DNA of 64,000 nucleotides, taken from NCBI GenBank assembly GCA_010094025.1, contig ML991797.1, positions 124,001 to 188,000 of the forward strand, written 5' to 3'. A model generated the notes under the pieces. It was given only the letters and a program-made list of their open reading frames with translations, had not been told where the DNA came from and made no database searches. This stretch comes from Viridothelium virens. Taxonomy: Eukaryota > Ascomycota > Dothideomycetes > Trypetheliales > Trypetheliaceae. Numbering within the stretch: the stretch's first letter is position 1; the number at the start of each line of letters is the position of its first letter. Shown piece after piece: positions 1 to 11,120 of this stretch. Position numbers and translations under genes: made by a program.

Positions 1-713
1 CGGGGACCATACCATCAAAAAAGCTTGGGCTTGTTTCTCCGTCGTCCTCTTCGTAGTTTTGCTGCCGTCGACGAGGCAATGGTGGGCCTCGGTCCTCTCC
101 TTGCCTCTGCGAATACCTTGCTGCATTGTAGTGTTCGTTTAGCTGGCGAGCGTATAGTTCGTCGGCTTCCAGTTGTGTTCGAGGCTGTGTTCGTCGTGGC
201 GGTTGTGGTGGGGGAGCTTCTTCCTCGGCTTTGAAGCTTGGATCCGACATACCTGTAATTGTTCAATGAAATGATCCATAAATGAAAATAGGTGTGGTTC
301 AACCTACCTAGCAGTGCGTTAAACGCTGGCTCAACTTTGCCTCCACTGGCCACCAATACGGCTTTTACGACCTTTGCATCCATATCTGGGAATGCCTCAA
401 TAAGGGTTGCTTCAGCCTGTGCCTGTGGACTCATTGGACGTGGTGGCTTCGCTGGAGGGGCTTCTTCTTGTGTAGGTGCTGCTGCCTGAGTTGGAGGCAC
501 AGCAGTGGTGGTCTTCGGTTGAGAGGGCGTCCCTTCGTGCGCTGGAGTAGCACTATTCTCATGGCCCTCATCATCGTCCCAATCCAGCTCTCGCGCAGTT
601 GTTGGAGACTCGGCGCCGGTCCTCTGCATATGGGTGAGTAGGTGCATTCACGAAGCTACGTTATGTGGCGGAGGCACTCTTACACTCTTTTCTGAGCTCT
701 CGGTCTCAGCCAT
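1..713 (-). CDS. CUE-domain ubiquitin-binding protein, Cue5-like (3' end off window)
   Basis: CUE domains bind mono-ubiquitin; yeast Cue5 links ubiquitinated cargo to Atg8 in selective autophagy. Three exons can be joined in frame: 713-684 (ten codons starting MAETESSEKS), 623-308 and 252 to beyond base 1, with GTAAGA and GTAGGT donors. Residues about 60-105 form the CUE domain, with the FPDMDAKVV segment and the terminal LL pair (NALLG). After it come a proline-rich stretch and a charged helix (DELYARQLNEHY) usual in fungal Cue5 homologues. The reading frame is still open at base 1, so the C-terminus is missing. The gene is divergent from the helicase at 1055. A Don1-like or other CUE adaptor is possible; the CUE call itself is solid. 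Confidence 0.8.
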
Positions 714-1054
714 GATGCGATGCTCTCAGTTGGCGACGTTGAATTATTCGATTTTGAGTTCTGTTAGACCAGGCGAGTGAGTTACTTTGAGTATGGAAAA
801 AGTTGACAGTAAACGGTGGATTCAGGACGGTGGCTTTGTTGTCCAAGTTTCAGGGTCCAGTTGCATGAGCATTTCCACACTGCGGTAGCTGCAGACATCC
901 TTACCAAAACACTGATCGTGTCGAGGGGATTTTCTACTACCAAATGGTTCTCATCTACTTTCGGCAAGGTAAGCAATGAGAGGCTGTAGAGGATAAACCT
1001 TACTTTGTAAGGCGCGGCAGTCGTTGGCCAAAGAGCGAGTGCCCGCCTGCAAAC
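714..1054. promoter_or_regulatory. Divergent promoter region, CUE gene and DHX35-type helicase
   Basis: These 341 bp separate two start codons that face away from each other, so the segment must hold both promoters. No clear TATA box is visible and no convincing ORF lies in it. Confidence 0.5.
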
Positions 1055-3269
1055 ATGGCCGACTTCGAACTTTCAGAGAGTTTCATTCCAGCTCTCCATA
1101 AACCATCGTCTCTTTTACCGATTGCTCGTCATCGTGAAGCTCTTCTCTACCTCATCGATACCTTTCCCGTGGTCATAGTTGTAGGTCAGACGGGAAGTGG
1201 AAAAACAACTCAAATCCCTCAGTTTCTGGAGCAAGCAGGATGGTGCAACGACGGAAAGATTGTTGCTGTCACGCAGGTCGGTGGGTCTTCGAACCAGAAC
1301 ATACTACTATTCAATGATCAGGACTAAAGACATTCCTAGCCACGAAGGGTTGCAGCGACTACAGTTGCTACAAGGGTGGCTGAGGAAATGAGGTGTAATT
1401 TGGGTCAAGAGGTAAAATGCTCGACTGCATTAGTGTTGCAACCACTGACCCAATGTAGGTTGGCTATTCAATCAGGTTTGAAGATGTTACCTCTGCCAAA
1501 ACCCGAGTCAAATTTCTTACAGATGGACTACTTCTCCGGGAGGCACTGGTAGATCCTCTGTTATCAAGATATTCCGTAATTATGGTCGACGAAGCCCATG
1601 AGCGATCTTTAAGTTCCGACATCCTGCTAGGAATCCTCAAGAAAATTCGCAAGAAACGACCTGAGCTGAGAATTATCGTTAGCAGTGCTACCTTGCAAGC
1701 TGAGGACTTCCTTCGATTCTTCGTAGGCGATTCAGCAGAGTCTACCAATGGATCTGCAGCCAAGAACAATGGGGATTCTGAATTGGGCGGTAGTGTCGGC
1801 CGAATTATCAGCCTCGAAGGGCGAATGTATCCTGTCGATATACATTACCTCGAAGAGCCTGCAGAGGACTACGTCGAGCGCGCTGTGCAGACAGCTCTCG
1901 ACATTCACACTCAGGAAGACGAAGGCGACATCCTCATCTTCATGACCGGACGCGAAGAAATCGACCGAGTAATCGAGATGATAACCGACAGAGCCCTCTC
2001 CCTCCCCAAAAGCACTTCCGCCATCCTCACCCTCCCTCTCTACGCCGGCCTCTCCACCGAACAACAAATGTACGTCTTCGAGCCCGCCCCCGAAAACACC
2101 CGCAAGATCATCGTCGCGACCAACATCGCCGAAGCCTCCGTCACCATCGACGGCATCGTCTACGTCGTCGACCCCGGTTACGTGAAACTCCGCGCCTTCA
2201 ACCCGACCACCTCCATCTCCACGCTAACCGCCGTGCCTATCTCTCACGCCTCTGCCACCCAGCGCGCCGGCCGTGCCGGCCGCACCCGTCCTGGCAAGTG
2301 CTACCGCCTCTACACCGAAGACGCCTACACGACGCTGCTGCCCGCCGCCACAGTCCCCGAGACCCAGCGCTCGGATCTCGCGCCCGTGATCCTGCAGCTG
2401 AAGGCGCTGGGGATCGACAACATCGCGCGCTTCGACTTCCTCACGCCGCCGGCGGCGGAGCTGGTCGTCCGCGCCCTCGAGTGGCTGTATGCGCTGGGGG
2501 CGCTGGACGAGTATGCGAAGTTGACGCGGCCGATGGGGACGCGGATGGCGGAGCTGGGGGCGGTGGAGCCGATGATGGCGAGGGTGTTGCTGTCGGCGGA
2601 GGGGTTTGGCTGTCTCAGCGAGGTGTTGTCCGTTGCGGCGATGATGAGTTTGGGCGGGGCGGTGTGGGTGGTGAGGGAGGGGGAGAAGAAGGGGGTGGAG
2701 GGGGCGAGGAGACGGTTTGCGGTCGAAGAGGGGGATCATTTGACGTTGTTGAATGTGTATCAGGGGTTTGTGACAAAGGGGAGGAAGGAGACGAAGTGGT
2801 GTCGGGAGAATTATCTGAATTATAAGAGTATGGTCCGTGCGGTCAGTATACGGAGTCAGTTAAAGAGGTACTTGGAGCGGTTTGGCATGAATGTAGACGA
2901 GAGCTTACGAGGGGAGGAGTTGCTTCTAAGAGTGAGAGGGCCAGACAAAGCAGAGCAGGTCAGGAGATGTTTGACGGCTGGCTACTTTGCACATGCAGCC
3001 AGAATGCAGCCGGATGGTTCGTTTAAAACAGTGAACGGCGGTACGGTGTTACATGCACATCCGAGCTCGCTCATGTTTGTAAGTTCATCCCAACCAACTT
3101 CGTATTGCGGTGCTAGTTTGCTAATGCAACATAGAATCGGAAAGCGGACTGGATTATTTTTCATGAAGTCATGGAGACGGGCTCAAAAACTTTCATCAGA
3201 GATATCACGAAGATTGAGAAGACATGGCTCATGGAATACGCTCCTGACTTCTATCAAATCAGGAAATAA
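1055..3269 (+). CDS. DEAH-box ATP-dependent RNA helicase, DHX35 type
   Basis: Predicted 3'-5' RNA helicase of the spliceosome-associated DEAH class; human DHX35 is the closest family I recognise. Four exons close in frame: 1055-1276, 1340-1411, 1459-3078 and 3135-3269, giving 682 residues (human about 703). Visible motifs: Walker A GQTGSGKT at 44-51, PRRVAATTVA after the first intron, DEAH at 142-145, SAT at 174-176, then QRAGRAGR and the HA2/OB-fold C-terminal part. The end reads EYAPDFYQIRK. Bases 2000-2750 have extreme GC-rich codon use that changes from C-ending to G-ending codons, unlike the flanking exons. Prp2/Prp22-type paralogues are longer, which favours DHX35. Confidence 0.92.
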
Positions 3270-3575
3270 AAAGGATGACACGATTTTAAGCCTTGCGAGT
3301 TTTTGACCGCTTGTTACCTTAGTTGTCTTCGTTTTGTGGATCCCTCTGAATCCTTTTCTTCAGCCATTCACGTATCGTTTTCAACCGTGCGTACCAGTTG
3401 AGCCACCTGATCTCGATTGCATCCCTTCTGCTCCAGAGTACCTCTATCATATCCATTCGAGCCATCTTGTAGTAAAACCATGTTAACCGGTTTACCGCTT
3501 GCACGTAGAAATTGAGAGTTTGCCGTCGAAATTCACGTGACGTCAAATTTGCTCCTCGCTGGGAGAAGGCAGAAT
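3270..3575. other. Convergent intergenic stretch, probably 3' UTRs
   Basis: The segment lies between two convergent stop codons. A 75-codon open frame on the minus strand (3546-3319) is present. It has no recognisable motif and sits where the 3' UTR of the PITH gene is expected, so I do not call it a gene. Confidence 0.4.
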
Positions 3576-4298
3576 TTATACTCCAGAGCTGAAACCAGTT
3601 TTCGTTCCTATCATAGGCTGATGGTCACCCGGGTTAGCAGCAGCTTCGTACAAAAAATTGACAGGCTCCTTATTGAGCTTCATATATTCGCCTTTGAACC
3701 CAAGATAGCTAATCCGTGTCACCTCTTCCTCGCCCTCACCAAAATTGTCCGGAAAGAAGAGCGTTAATTTCTGCGTGGTGTTGAAAAGAGCACGCTTCAC
3801 GGGGATCTGTTGAACCTCGGATGTCTGGGAGAGGTCGAACTCCTGAGTGGCGGCAAGCTCGGAGGCAGCGTCAAAGTCAAGATCTTCACGGTTGAGAAAG
3901 ATTTTGAGAGTCTTGGGGGCGGAAGAGGTGGGCGAGGTACGAATGAGGATTGAGTAGAGACGGACTTGACCGGTGAAGCTTGCATAGTATTAGAAAGGGT
4001 ATGGACGGATGCTCTGGAGAAAGACAATACGGGCTTACGGAACGTGTATTAAGAGTTGTTCGTCTGTACAGCTTGCTAGCTCTGGATCAGCGTTGAGGCG
4101 CTGTGCCCATGTTTTCTCGAGAATTGCCTGGCCTGATTGCGGCTGCGCCTCATTCAGTGTCACGACTTTGTTGAGATCTATGCAGTTGTATAGAAGAAAC
4201 TGAAGCGCTGGGTCGATGTCGTCAGAATGATTGTGTCCGTCACCTCCGTGGTCATGGCCGTGTCCGCCATCATGTCCGTGGGAATGAGAGTGAGACAT
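3576..4298 (-). CDS. PITH domain protein (PITHD1 family)
   Basis: PITH domains occur in thioredoxin-like and proteasome-interacting proteins; the biochemical role of the stand-alone form is not settled. Exons 4298-4039 and 3978-3576 join in phase 2 to give 220 residues. The N-terminus is a short His/Gly/Asp repeat (SHSHGHDGGHGHDHGG), common at the start of fungal PITHD1 homologues. The PITH core follows: LYNCIDLNKVVTLNE, then VRLYSILIRTS and YLGFKGEY. Length and order match the family of about 200-220 residues. Convergent with the DHX35 gene and co-directional with the Vps20 gene upstream. Confidence 0.9.
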
Positions 4299-4674
4299 GA
4301 TTCAGCTTTGGGAAAAATGACAAAATGATATCCTTGGACTGTGAATTCGTGCTGTTGAACAGCTTGACGTACTTGAATCTACATGGTCACTGAGAGTTTG
4401 CAATCAAGCAGCTCCCACTCTGGTTTGCGAGGTTCCTTCCGCAATGTGGGGTGTGATTAACTTTCAGTTTTTAGTCAACAGCCACCGACACAGGTAGGTA
4501 TTCTTCCATGTCATGCATCAAGGTAAGAAGGTTAGATCTAAAAAGTATGTTTAAATAGGAGAGCGCGAACGGAGGCCACTACTCAGGTAGCCAGCAAGAT
4601 TCCAATTCCATGTATTCCATGTATTCCATAACGCCGTCGCTTTATGCATTCAACAAGATGCCACCTTGAATCTC
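4299..4674. other. Intergenic stretch with a short direct repeat
   Basis: No gene is visible. Bases 4605-4629 hold 2.8 head-to-tail copies of ATTCCATGT. The rest should contain the PITH gene promoter and the Vps20 3' UTR. Confidence 0.5.
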
Positions 4675-5419
4675 TCATGCAAGCATTGGTTCTTCCGCTC
4701 TTTCTGCAGTGATCTTCGTTCGCCTCTTACTGCTGTCGCTTTCAAGAGTCGTTGCTTGTTGTTGCGGTAGTTCCTGACTCGGAGCATCTGGTAGTTTCCT
4801 TCCCGAAAGCTCCATCTCCATTGCTTCGAGTTCGTCCTCGACTTCATCTTCGTCATGATGAGACAATTTGCCTCCAAGCATATCGCTTATTTCCTATGCA
4901 TACCCATCAGCTTCGGAAGCTGGGTGGACTTAATGGAATAATGCCCCATACTTCTTGATAAGCACGTGCCTCTTCGCTTTCGCCCATGAGCTGTTCCACC
5001 TTGTCGATACCTCCCATTTCTCGATGTATCTCTTTGAGCACGTTCGTGCCCTGTTGCAAGCCGAATACGACATCTTTCTGCACAAGCGCAAACTCGATGT
5101 CTTGTGTCAGGATCTCAAGCTGGGCGAGCGATTTGTCGGTATTTGCAAGCAGGGTCTCTTGATATTTTTTCCGTCGCAGGGCTAGCTTCGCATGCTTGAT
5201 ATTATCCCTTCGTAGACATTCCCGCGCGATTTCAGTTTCACGGTCGGTGAGGATTCTAATGCGCTTTTGGTATTGATGGAGCTTGTCGCGCTGGGTTTTC
5301 ATGTCAAGGATTGCCCTAGAGGAATAAATTCTCATGAGGTGACGAAACTTGAAAATCGGAAAACGCAGTTCTTACCTATCCTGTGCCGAGATCTTGGGGG
5401 TGCTTGTGGAGTTCCCCAT
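4675..5419 (-). CDS. vps20: ESCRT-III subunit Vps20 (CHMP6)
   Basis: Vps20 nucleates ESCRT-III filaments on endosomes during multivesicular body sorting. Exons 5419-5376, 5315-4952 and 4893-4675 join in frame to give 208 residues, close to the family norm. The protein begins MGNSTS, a classic N-myristoylation signal as in yeast Vps20, which supports this start over upstream ATGs. The basic helical Snf7 core follows (MKTQRDKLHQYQKRI, LALRRKKYQETLL). The acidic C-terminal part (HHDEDEVEDELEAMEMEL) fits the autoinhibitory and MIM region. The promoter is shared back-to-back with the Rix7 gene. Confidence 0.93.
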
Positions 5420-5938
5420 GTCCTCTGGGACTGGGGATTTAACAGTAGGGAGTACATTTGTAAAATGACGTTTAGGTATTTCCTTGCATGTGGCTTGTTT
5501 GTGGCTGAGCCCGAGGCTCTGAGACGTCCCATGTCCACAGGTTTCGGCTCCTTGCGAAGACCTCACAACATCACGCTTGAAACAGGGATCAAAGGAGGAT
5601 CAAATGGGAAAACCAATAGCCCTGTTTTGCTTTTGGAGTATCGTGAGTAAGGTATTTACCGGAATTTGAGCCGTGGGGGCCCTCGGCAAGATTTCCGATC
5701 AGCTCCGACGTTTCAATATAACTCTGCTTATGACGGCCAAAAGCATAATTACCTATTCGGTAGGAAGTGACTTGAGACCCTGTGCTTGGTTGTGGGTCCC
5801 ATGGGTGGACAATGACACATGTTGACTAGTGCGTACACACATGTAGTTATCTTGACCTTCACTTTCCCTCCAAGACTGAGAATCTACACCACAACCCATT
5901 TTTTTTCCCTCAACGTCATTACCTCCAAATACTTCATC
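5420..5938. promoter_or_regulatory. Divergent promoter region, Vps20 and Rix7 genes
   Basis: These 519 bp lie between two opposed start codons. A pyrimidine-rich run (ATTTTTTTTCCCTCAACG near 5900) lies just before the Rix7 start, as is common for ascomycete transcription start regions. No other feature stands out. Confidence 0.45.
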
Positions 5939-8213
5939 ATGGCTCCAGGTCGGCCATCTTTGCGCGATGGGCTTGACCGAGACGTCTACCAGATCGTCAG
6001 GAAGCTACAAGATGAATCTGATGGGGCTCCCTCGAAGTTGAATACTTCAGATGTTTATGGTTCGATAAATCGCTCCAATTCCAGCTTGAGAAGGAAACCA
6101 AAGAAACTTCTGGAGAATAGTATTGATCGTGTTCTGGCTGAACTGAAGCGACACGATTCCGAAGACGACACCCATTCTAATGGAGATCTCGGCGGATTGG
6201 ACGATCACAGTTTGGACCTCCCTGGCACAGATGTGACGAACGCAATGAACAGAAGCATTGTCAGCTCTTGGAACTTCACGAACACTCAGACGAACAGCGA
6301 GAACTATAATAAGCGAGAAAGTCTCAAGATCGAAAGCAGATCCAATGGGGAGCCTCCCAGAAAGAAAAAGAAGAAAGCACCACCCTCATCTGAGGTTCCA
6401 GCGCCTCAGGTTTGCCTAGATGATATCGGAGGCCTTACGGGTGTGATTGGAGAGCTCAAGAGACACCTGATACTCCCGCTCCGCTATCCTGCAGAATACG
6501 CAGCTCGTCAAATTCCAATTCCAAGGGGCATCCTCCTACACGGCCCTCCCGGATGCGGCAAAACTGCACTATCGAGAGCTTTTGCTGCCAGAATTCATGT
6601 GCCTTTCATCGAGATCTTGGGGCCTTCAGTGGTATCTGGGATGTCTGGGGAATCTGAGAAGCAAATTCGCGATCGCTTTGAAGAGGCCGTACGGCAGGCG
6701 CCTAGCATCCTGTTCATTGACGAGATTGATACGATTGCCAACAAACGCTCCGAGTCTCAGAGTCAGATGGAGAAACGAATTGTGGCGCAACTACTTATCA
6801 GTATGGATAGCTTGAGTAATAGTGAAAAGCCCGTTATTGTTCTAGCAGCGACGAATCGACCAGACAGTCTGGATCCTGCGTTACGACGAGGAGGTCGATT
6901 TGATACAGAGATCAACATTGGTGTCCCAAATGAAGCTATGCGAGAGCACATACTTCGCACACTAACGCGAAAAAACGAACTGGGCGCGGATGTCGATTTC
7001 CGTCGCCTTTCCAAAATGACAGCGGGCTTTGTTGGAGCTGACCTCCGAGATCTGGTCGGCAAGGCTGGAAACTGGGCTATGGACAGGTTTCGCGATGCGT
7101 TGGAAAGTCAAGCTGCCAACGCTACCCTTGACATGGAGAACGAGATGGTAATTGCTAACGATGATAATCGTCTCCAACATCTAGAGATGCTCCGCTCTAT
7201 TGATCGCCTCATTCATTGGCTAGACGACGAGAATGCGCCTAGGCCGGCAGGCTTTGAGGATAGATCGCTCACAATGGAAGCTTTTCTCGCTGTTCTTCCA
7301 AGCATTCAGCCATCCTCCAAGCGAGAGGGGTTTGCTACGATACCAAATACTACATGGGAAGACATTGGCGCGCTGCTGGAAGTACGTAAGAAGCTGAAGG
7401 CAGCAATTGTAGGGCCTATTAAGAATCCTGAAAAATATGAGAGGATGGGTATCACAGCGCCTACAGGGGTTCTTTTGTGGGGACCTCCAGGATGCGGGAA
7501 GACGTTGTTGGCGAAAGCGGTTGCAAATGAGTCCAAAGCAAACTTCATCAGCGTCAAAGGACCAGAATTACTCAACAAGGTAGGACTAGTCAACTCCCAT
7601 AAGTTGGCTTCATGTGCAGAGCGCTTACATTCGTCCAAAGTACCTCGGAGAATCTGAGCGGGCAGTGCGGCAGCTCTTCACTCGCGCTCGGAGCAGCGTT
7701 CCCTGCGTCATTTTCCTTGATGAGATTGATAGCATCAGTCCTCGTCGTACGGATTCTCTTCACGAGGCTTCGGCGCGCGTCGTTAATACGCTTCTTACCG
7801 AGCTCGATGGTCTGAGTGAAAGAGACGGTATCTGGGTCGTCGCCGCCACAAACCGTCCCGATGTCATCGATCCTGCGATGCTACGGCCTGGACGACTCGA
7901 AACACTACTTTATGTGGGCCTACCCGGTCCAGATGAGCGTGTCGAGATACTGAAGACTTTGTTGAGGAGGAAGCCGATCGATGAAGGCTTAGCTAAAGTT
8001 GCAGTTGACTGCCACGGCTACAGTGGTGCCGACCTAGAGAGTCTACTACGGAATGCTGGTCAGGTTGCTCTGGAGAGGAGTGCGCTATTCGAGAATTCTC
8101 CAGAGAGAATACAGGAAGGCGATTTCAGGGAGGCCCTCAAGATGGTGAGACCCAGCGTAACAGACATCGAAAAGTATGAAATATTGAAGGAGACACTTTC
8201 CACATGTAATTAA
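5939..8213 (+). CDS. rix7: Ribosome biogenesis AAA-ATPase Rix7 (NVL)
   Basis: Rix7 is a nucleolar type II AAA-ATPase that extracts factors from pre-60S particles. Exons 5939-7579 and 7641-8213 give 737 residues. Two AAA modules are complete: Walker A GPPGCGKT at about 202-209 and 515-522, each followed by a Walker B with DEID ([20 protein letters not shown]) and an NRPD sensor region ([30 protein letters not shown]). The N-terminal 150 residues are charged and end in a KKKKKK-type basic patch, a likely nuclear/nucleolar signal. The frame extends 40 codons upstream, but the ATG at 5939 (context CATCATGGC) begins the conserved protein. Cdc48 differs in the N-domain, so Rix7 is preferred. Confidence 0.95.
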
Positions 8214-8557
8214 AGCAGACTTCATCAGCGGTCCCTGGGGATTCAAAAAATCGATTGGGGGCCTCCCGGATAGAATGTATATTGTTTACATATCGCTCAC
8301 TCTTTTTTAACTCGAACGCTTGCGATACTTCCTTAAACTAGGTACCGTATATGTTCGATAAAATAACCCCCCATTGCGGCACTTCTGTTGCCTTCGGACA
8401 GGCTAAGGTAGGAACTGCACCTGCTTGCTCTAGTTGCATTATCAAGTAATGTACTCCGAGCACCCCCCAGCAATTTCCCGGCGCCAGCGAGCGGACACTT
8501 TTTTCGCATGACTGTGCCACTTAAATTTCTTAAACCCTATCTTAAATCTATCACTCA
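8214..8557. other. Convergent intergenic stretch
   Basis: These 344 bp lie between two convergent stop codons. I see no gene; 3' UTRs and terminators are expected here. Confidence 0.5.
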
Positions 8558-9529
8558 CTACTGTACTTTCACTCCGAGGAGACCCTCAGCATTTTCGAAT
8601 GCAATTTTTCGGTACTGTTCCTCGCTGACCAGTCCACTCTGCTGTAAGTCCTTCATAAACTCCACTCCCCACTGATTATCGGCGAACGGATAGTCCACAC
8701 TATATAGAATCCGCTCGATCTTCGTGTTCCTCAGAATGCAAGCCATTGGGTCCACGCTCCATACTCCACTCAACGTGATCCAGATATTCTCATCGTATAC
8801 TTGCTTGAACTTCCTCTTTATTTCTCCCCAACGTACGGAAAGCTGAGCGATCCGCCCAAGCATGAAGGGCAACATCTCCCCAAAATGGCCCACAATGATC
8901 TTTAACTTCGGGTACGCATCAAACACCCCCGCCGCAAACAGTCGGAGCACATGCAGCGCGCACTCAGAATGCCACCCAAACCCGGACGTGCCCATACTGA
9001 TGCCCGCTCCCATGGGGAACTCCCCCATATAATGCTTCATCAGCTGCTCATCCGGGAAATTCGGGTGCAAGTAGATCGGCACATCCAGCTTCTCCGCCAT
9101 CTCGAACACAGGCCAGAAGTCCTTGCCGTCGTAGAATTTGCCCTTGACATGATTGTCGATCAACGCCCCGACAAACCCCAGCTGCTTGACGCTTCGCTCC
9201 AGCTCCGCTGCCGCCGCCGTGGGCTGCCCCATAGGCAGCGTAGCGAAGCCGGCGTAACGGCCCGGATGCCGTTTGATCGCGTCCGCGAGCTGGTCGTTCG
9301 CGCCGGCGTTTTCGGTGGGACCAAGAGAACAGCCGCCGGGGGCGTGGGAGACGACTTGGAGGGCGATGTTGGCGGCGTCCATTTCCTGAATGCGGAGGCT
9401 GTCGAGGTCGTGCAGCTGCTCTGCGACTTTGGGCAGGAATTTGAGCTGCTGAGAGTATTTGGCGGATTCGCCGGCGTCCCACATGGCCTTGGCCATGAAA
9501 TGCTCCTCGAGGGTGATGAACGGAACCAT
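8558..9529 (-). CDS. Amidohydrolase-2 family protein, resorcylate/dihydroxybenzoate decarboxylase-like
   Basis: Single-exon gene, 323 residues, of the ACMSD/gamma-resorcylate decarboxylase branch of the amidohydrolase superfamily. These enzymes use a divalent metal to decarboxylate hydroxybenzoates without oxygen. Expected metal and catalytic residues are visible: E8 and H10 in LEEHF, H155 in YLHPNFP, H215 in VGHFGE and D279 in YSVDYPF. The substrate cannot be read from sequence. A TATA-like element lies about 90 bp upstream. The GC-rich centre switches from C-rich to G-rich on the plus strand. It is separated from the polyketide block by housekeeping genes, so a link to that pathway is only a guess. 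Confidence 0.87.
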   Translation of the reverse strand: MVPFITLEEHFMAKAMWDAGESAKYSQQLKFLPKVAEQLHDLDSLRIQEMDAANIALQVVSHAPGGCSLGPTENAGANDQLADAIKRHPGRYAGFATLPMGQPTAAAAELERSVKQLGFVGALIDNHVKGKFYDGKDFWPVFEMAEKLDVPIYLHPNFPDEQLMKHYMGEFPMGAGISMGTSGFGWHSECALHVLRLFAAGVFDAYPKLKIIVGHFGEMLPFMLGRIAQLSVRWGEIKRKFKQVYDENIWITLSGVWSVDPMACILRNTKIERILYSVDYPFADNQWGVEFMKDLQQSGLVSEEQYRKIAFENAEGLLGVKVQ

Positions 9530-11120
9530 TTTGAGAGATTTTGCTAGATGTGATGGGAAAGTATCAAACTGACTGAGGTTGTTTGCTCAGAGAAAAGTGA
9601 GGTGAGACTGTGGGATAGTATATAAGAGAGCGGCGCTCAGCTCTCCGCAGAGCTTAAACGAATTGCGAGCCTGCTTGGGTAGCTTGAATCGCAATGGATT
9701 AGCTTCAGGTTGGTTCTAACGCCTTGGGTACTATCAGCGGCAACCCGACTCATTGCGAAGGCGTTGGTTTATCTACTTGGGTATTCACATAAAGTTCATG
9801 GGATTGAATCCGTCAGCTTCACCGCTTCCTAGGGCGTTCCATGCGGTCCGAGCCGTTCCGTTGTTCAAGCTGCGTAAGGTAACACCGGTAAGGTACGTAA
9901 TTAATGCGGCATCGTGTGTATGGCGTTTTGGAAAGACCATTTTCGTGCCGAAGCGTATGGAGGTAGCCCTTTCCTGGAGCGTGTTTAGATGCATTGCATT
10001 TGGTTTGATCTCAATAGATGGTCTCACAAGAGTCTACGTGAAGGCCTGCTGTGATCGCCTTAATGGGGCTGTCTTTTCATGACAGCCAGAGCTTGATAGA
10101 CAGCTATAGGAGCTACTTCCCAATACGGACAATAGATAGAAGACCTTGCTATATAGAAATAGAGACCCTTGCGAGCCACTGCCAATATCAGGCCCAGTAA
10201 CGACGGAGCACCTACAACCGTCTCGACGATGCTTCACGATGGGAAGATTCCAGGAGGTATGCAAGGTAAGTCAGTAGAAGGACTGTGCATAGGCTCGCCA
10301 ATGGAATTGATGTCTGCTAGATGACAACAGCGCCAACCTACCTCTGCCTCCTTTCTCCCCGGCGCTGCCCGTGTCAACGGCAATGCTAATGACCATCCAC
10401 GAACGGCTTAAAAACAGTCATGCATGATGGGAGAGAAGTCGCGGAGGGCAAAAGTTACCTGAATCCCACTGTTTGTAGACCGTGGCACTCAGGTTGAAAA
10501 GCAGGCAAGTCTTTAGGCACGCGACGCCGCCCTCGTTCCTCTACCTAGATGCGGGACTGGACTACCCCACCGCATTCAGGCGTGAGTCTGCTGCGCCATC
10601 CACGATCTTAGGCTGGACGATGCAAACATCTTGTATTTCGTAGATATAATCTCTCTAAGTTTAGGAAAACTGGCATAAGATTCAGTATCAAAATGGGGAT
10701 TTTGAGGCATAAGATGGTGGTGGATCAGGAAATGTTGAATCTCTGTTGAATCTCTATTGAACCTCATGATTGTCTTTCTTTTATGATGTAGGCTCTATCT
10801 GTGAGAATGTGCAAGGTTAGGTTGAAAGCGGTTGCGGCAACATAGAGTTGATGTGCCACGAGAACATTAGGAAGTAGAAGGGCATGTATACTTAGCGTGG
10901 TAACCACTAATGATCCACTTTTCCCGTAAGGTAAAGCGCGGAGGTGGTATTGAGTTGAGCACATAACCAAGCTGTGCGCATCATCGTAAATACGATGCTG
11001 CCATAAGATTGTGATTGCGATCGCGCCTGGACAAGCATACCCAATATAAAAATCCCATCCTAGCAGAGGCACATGCCGGGTAAATTCGCCTTCAAAAATG
11101 CGCCAGGGGTAGAAAGAGCT
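9530..11120. other. Gene-free stretch of 1.6 kb
   Basis: The part near 9530 is the promoter of the amidohydrolase gene and the far end is the 3' side of the GcvT gene. Open frames of up to about 110 codons occur on both strands, but none has splice-linked continuation, family motifs or clear coding bias. I see no gene. Confidence 0.45.
9619..9626 (-). promoter_or_regulatory. TATA-like element upstream of the amidohydrolase gene
   Basis: TATATAAG on the plus strand contains TATATA on both strands and lies about 90 bp before the ATG at 9529. Position and sequence fit a TATA box, but no experimental start is known. Confidence 0.35.

Noticed and set aside
2224-2825. Long frames on both strands inside the DHX35 exon
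   Set aside because: They are Arg/Pro- or Gly/Ala-rich shadows of the GC-rich codons of the helicase and have no independent motifs.
3319-3546. 75-codon minus-strand frame after the PITH gene
   Set aside because: Only 30 bp from the PITH stop on the same strand, in the expected 3' UTR, and without a recognised domain.
5819-5938. Upstream in-frame extension of the Rix7 gene
   Set aside because: The added 40 residues are low-information leader-like sequence, and the ATG at 5939 starts the conserved protein.
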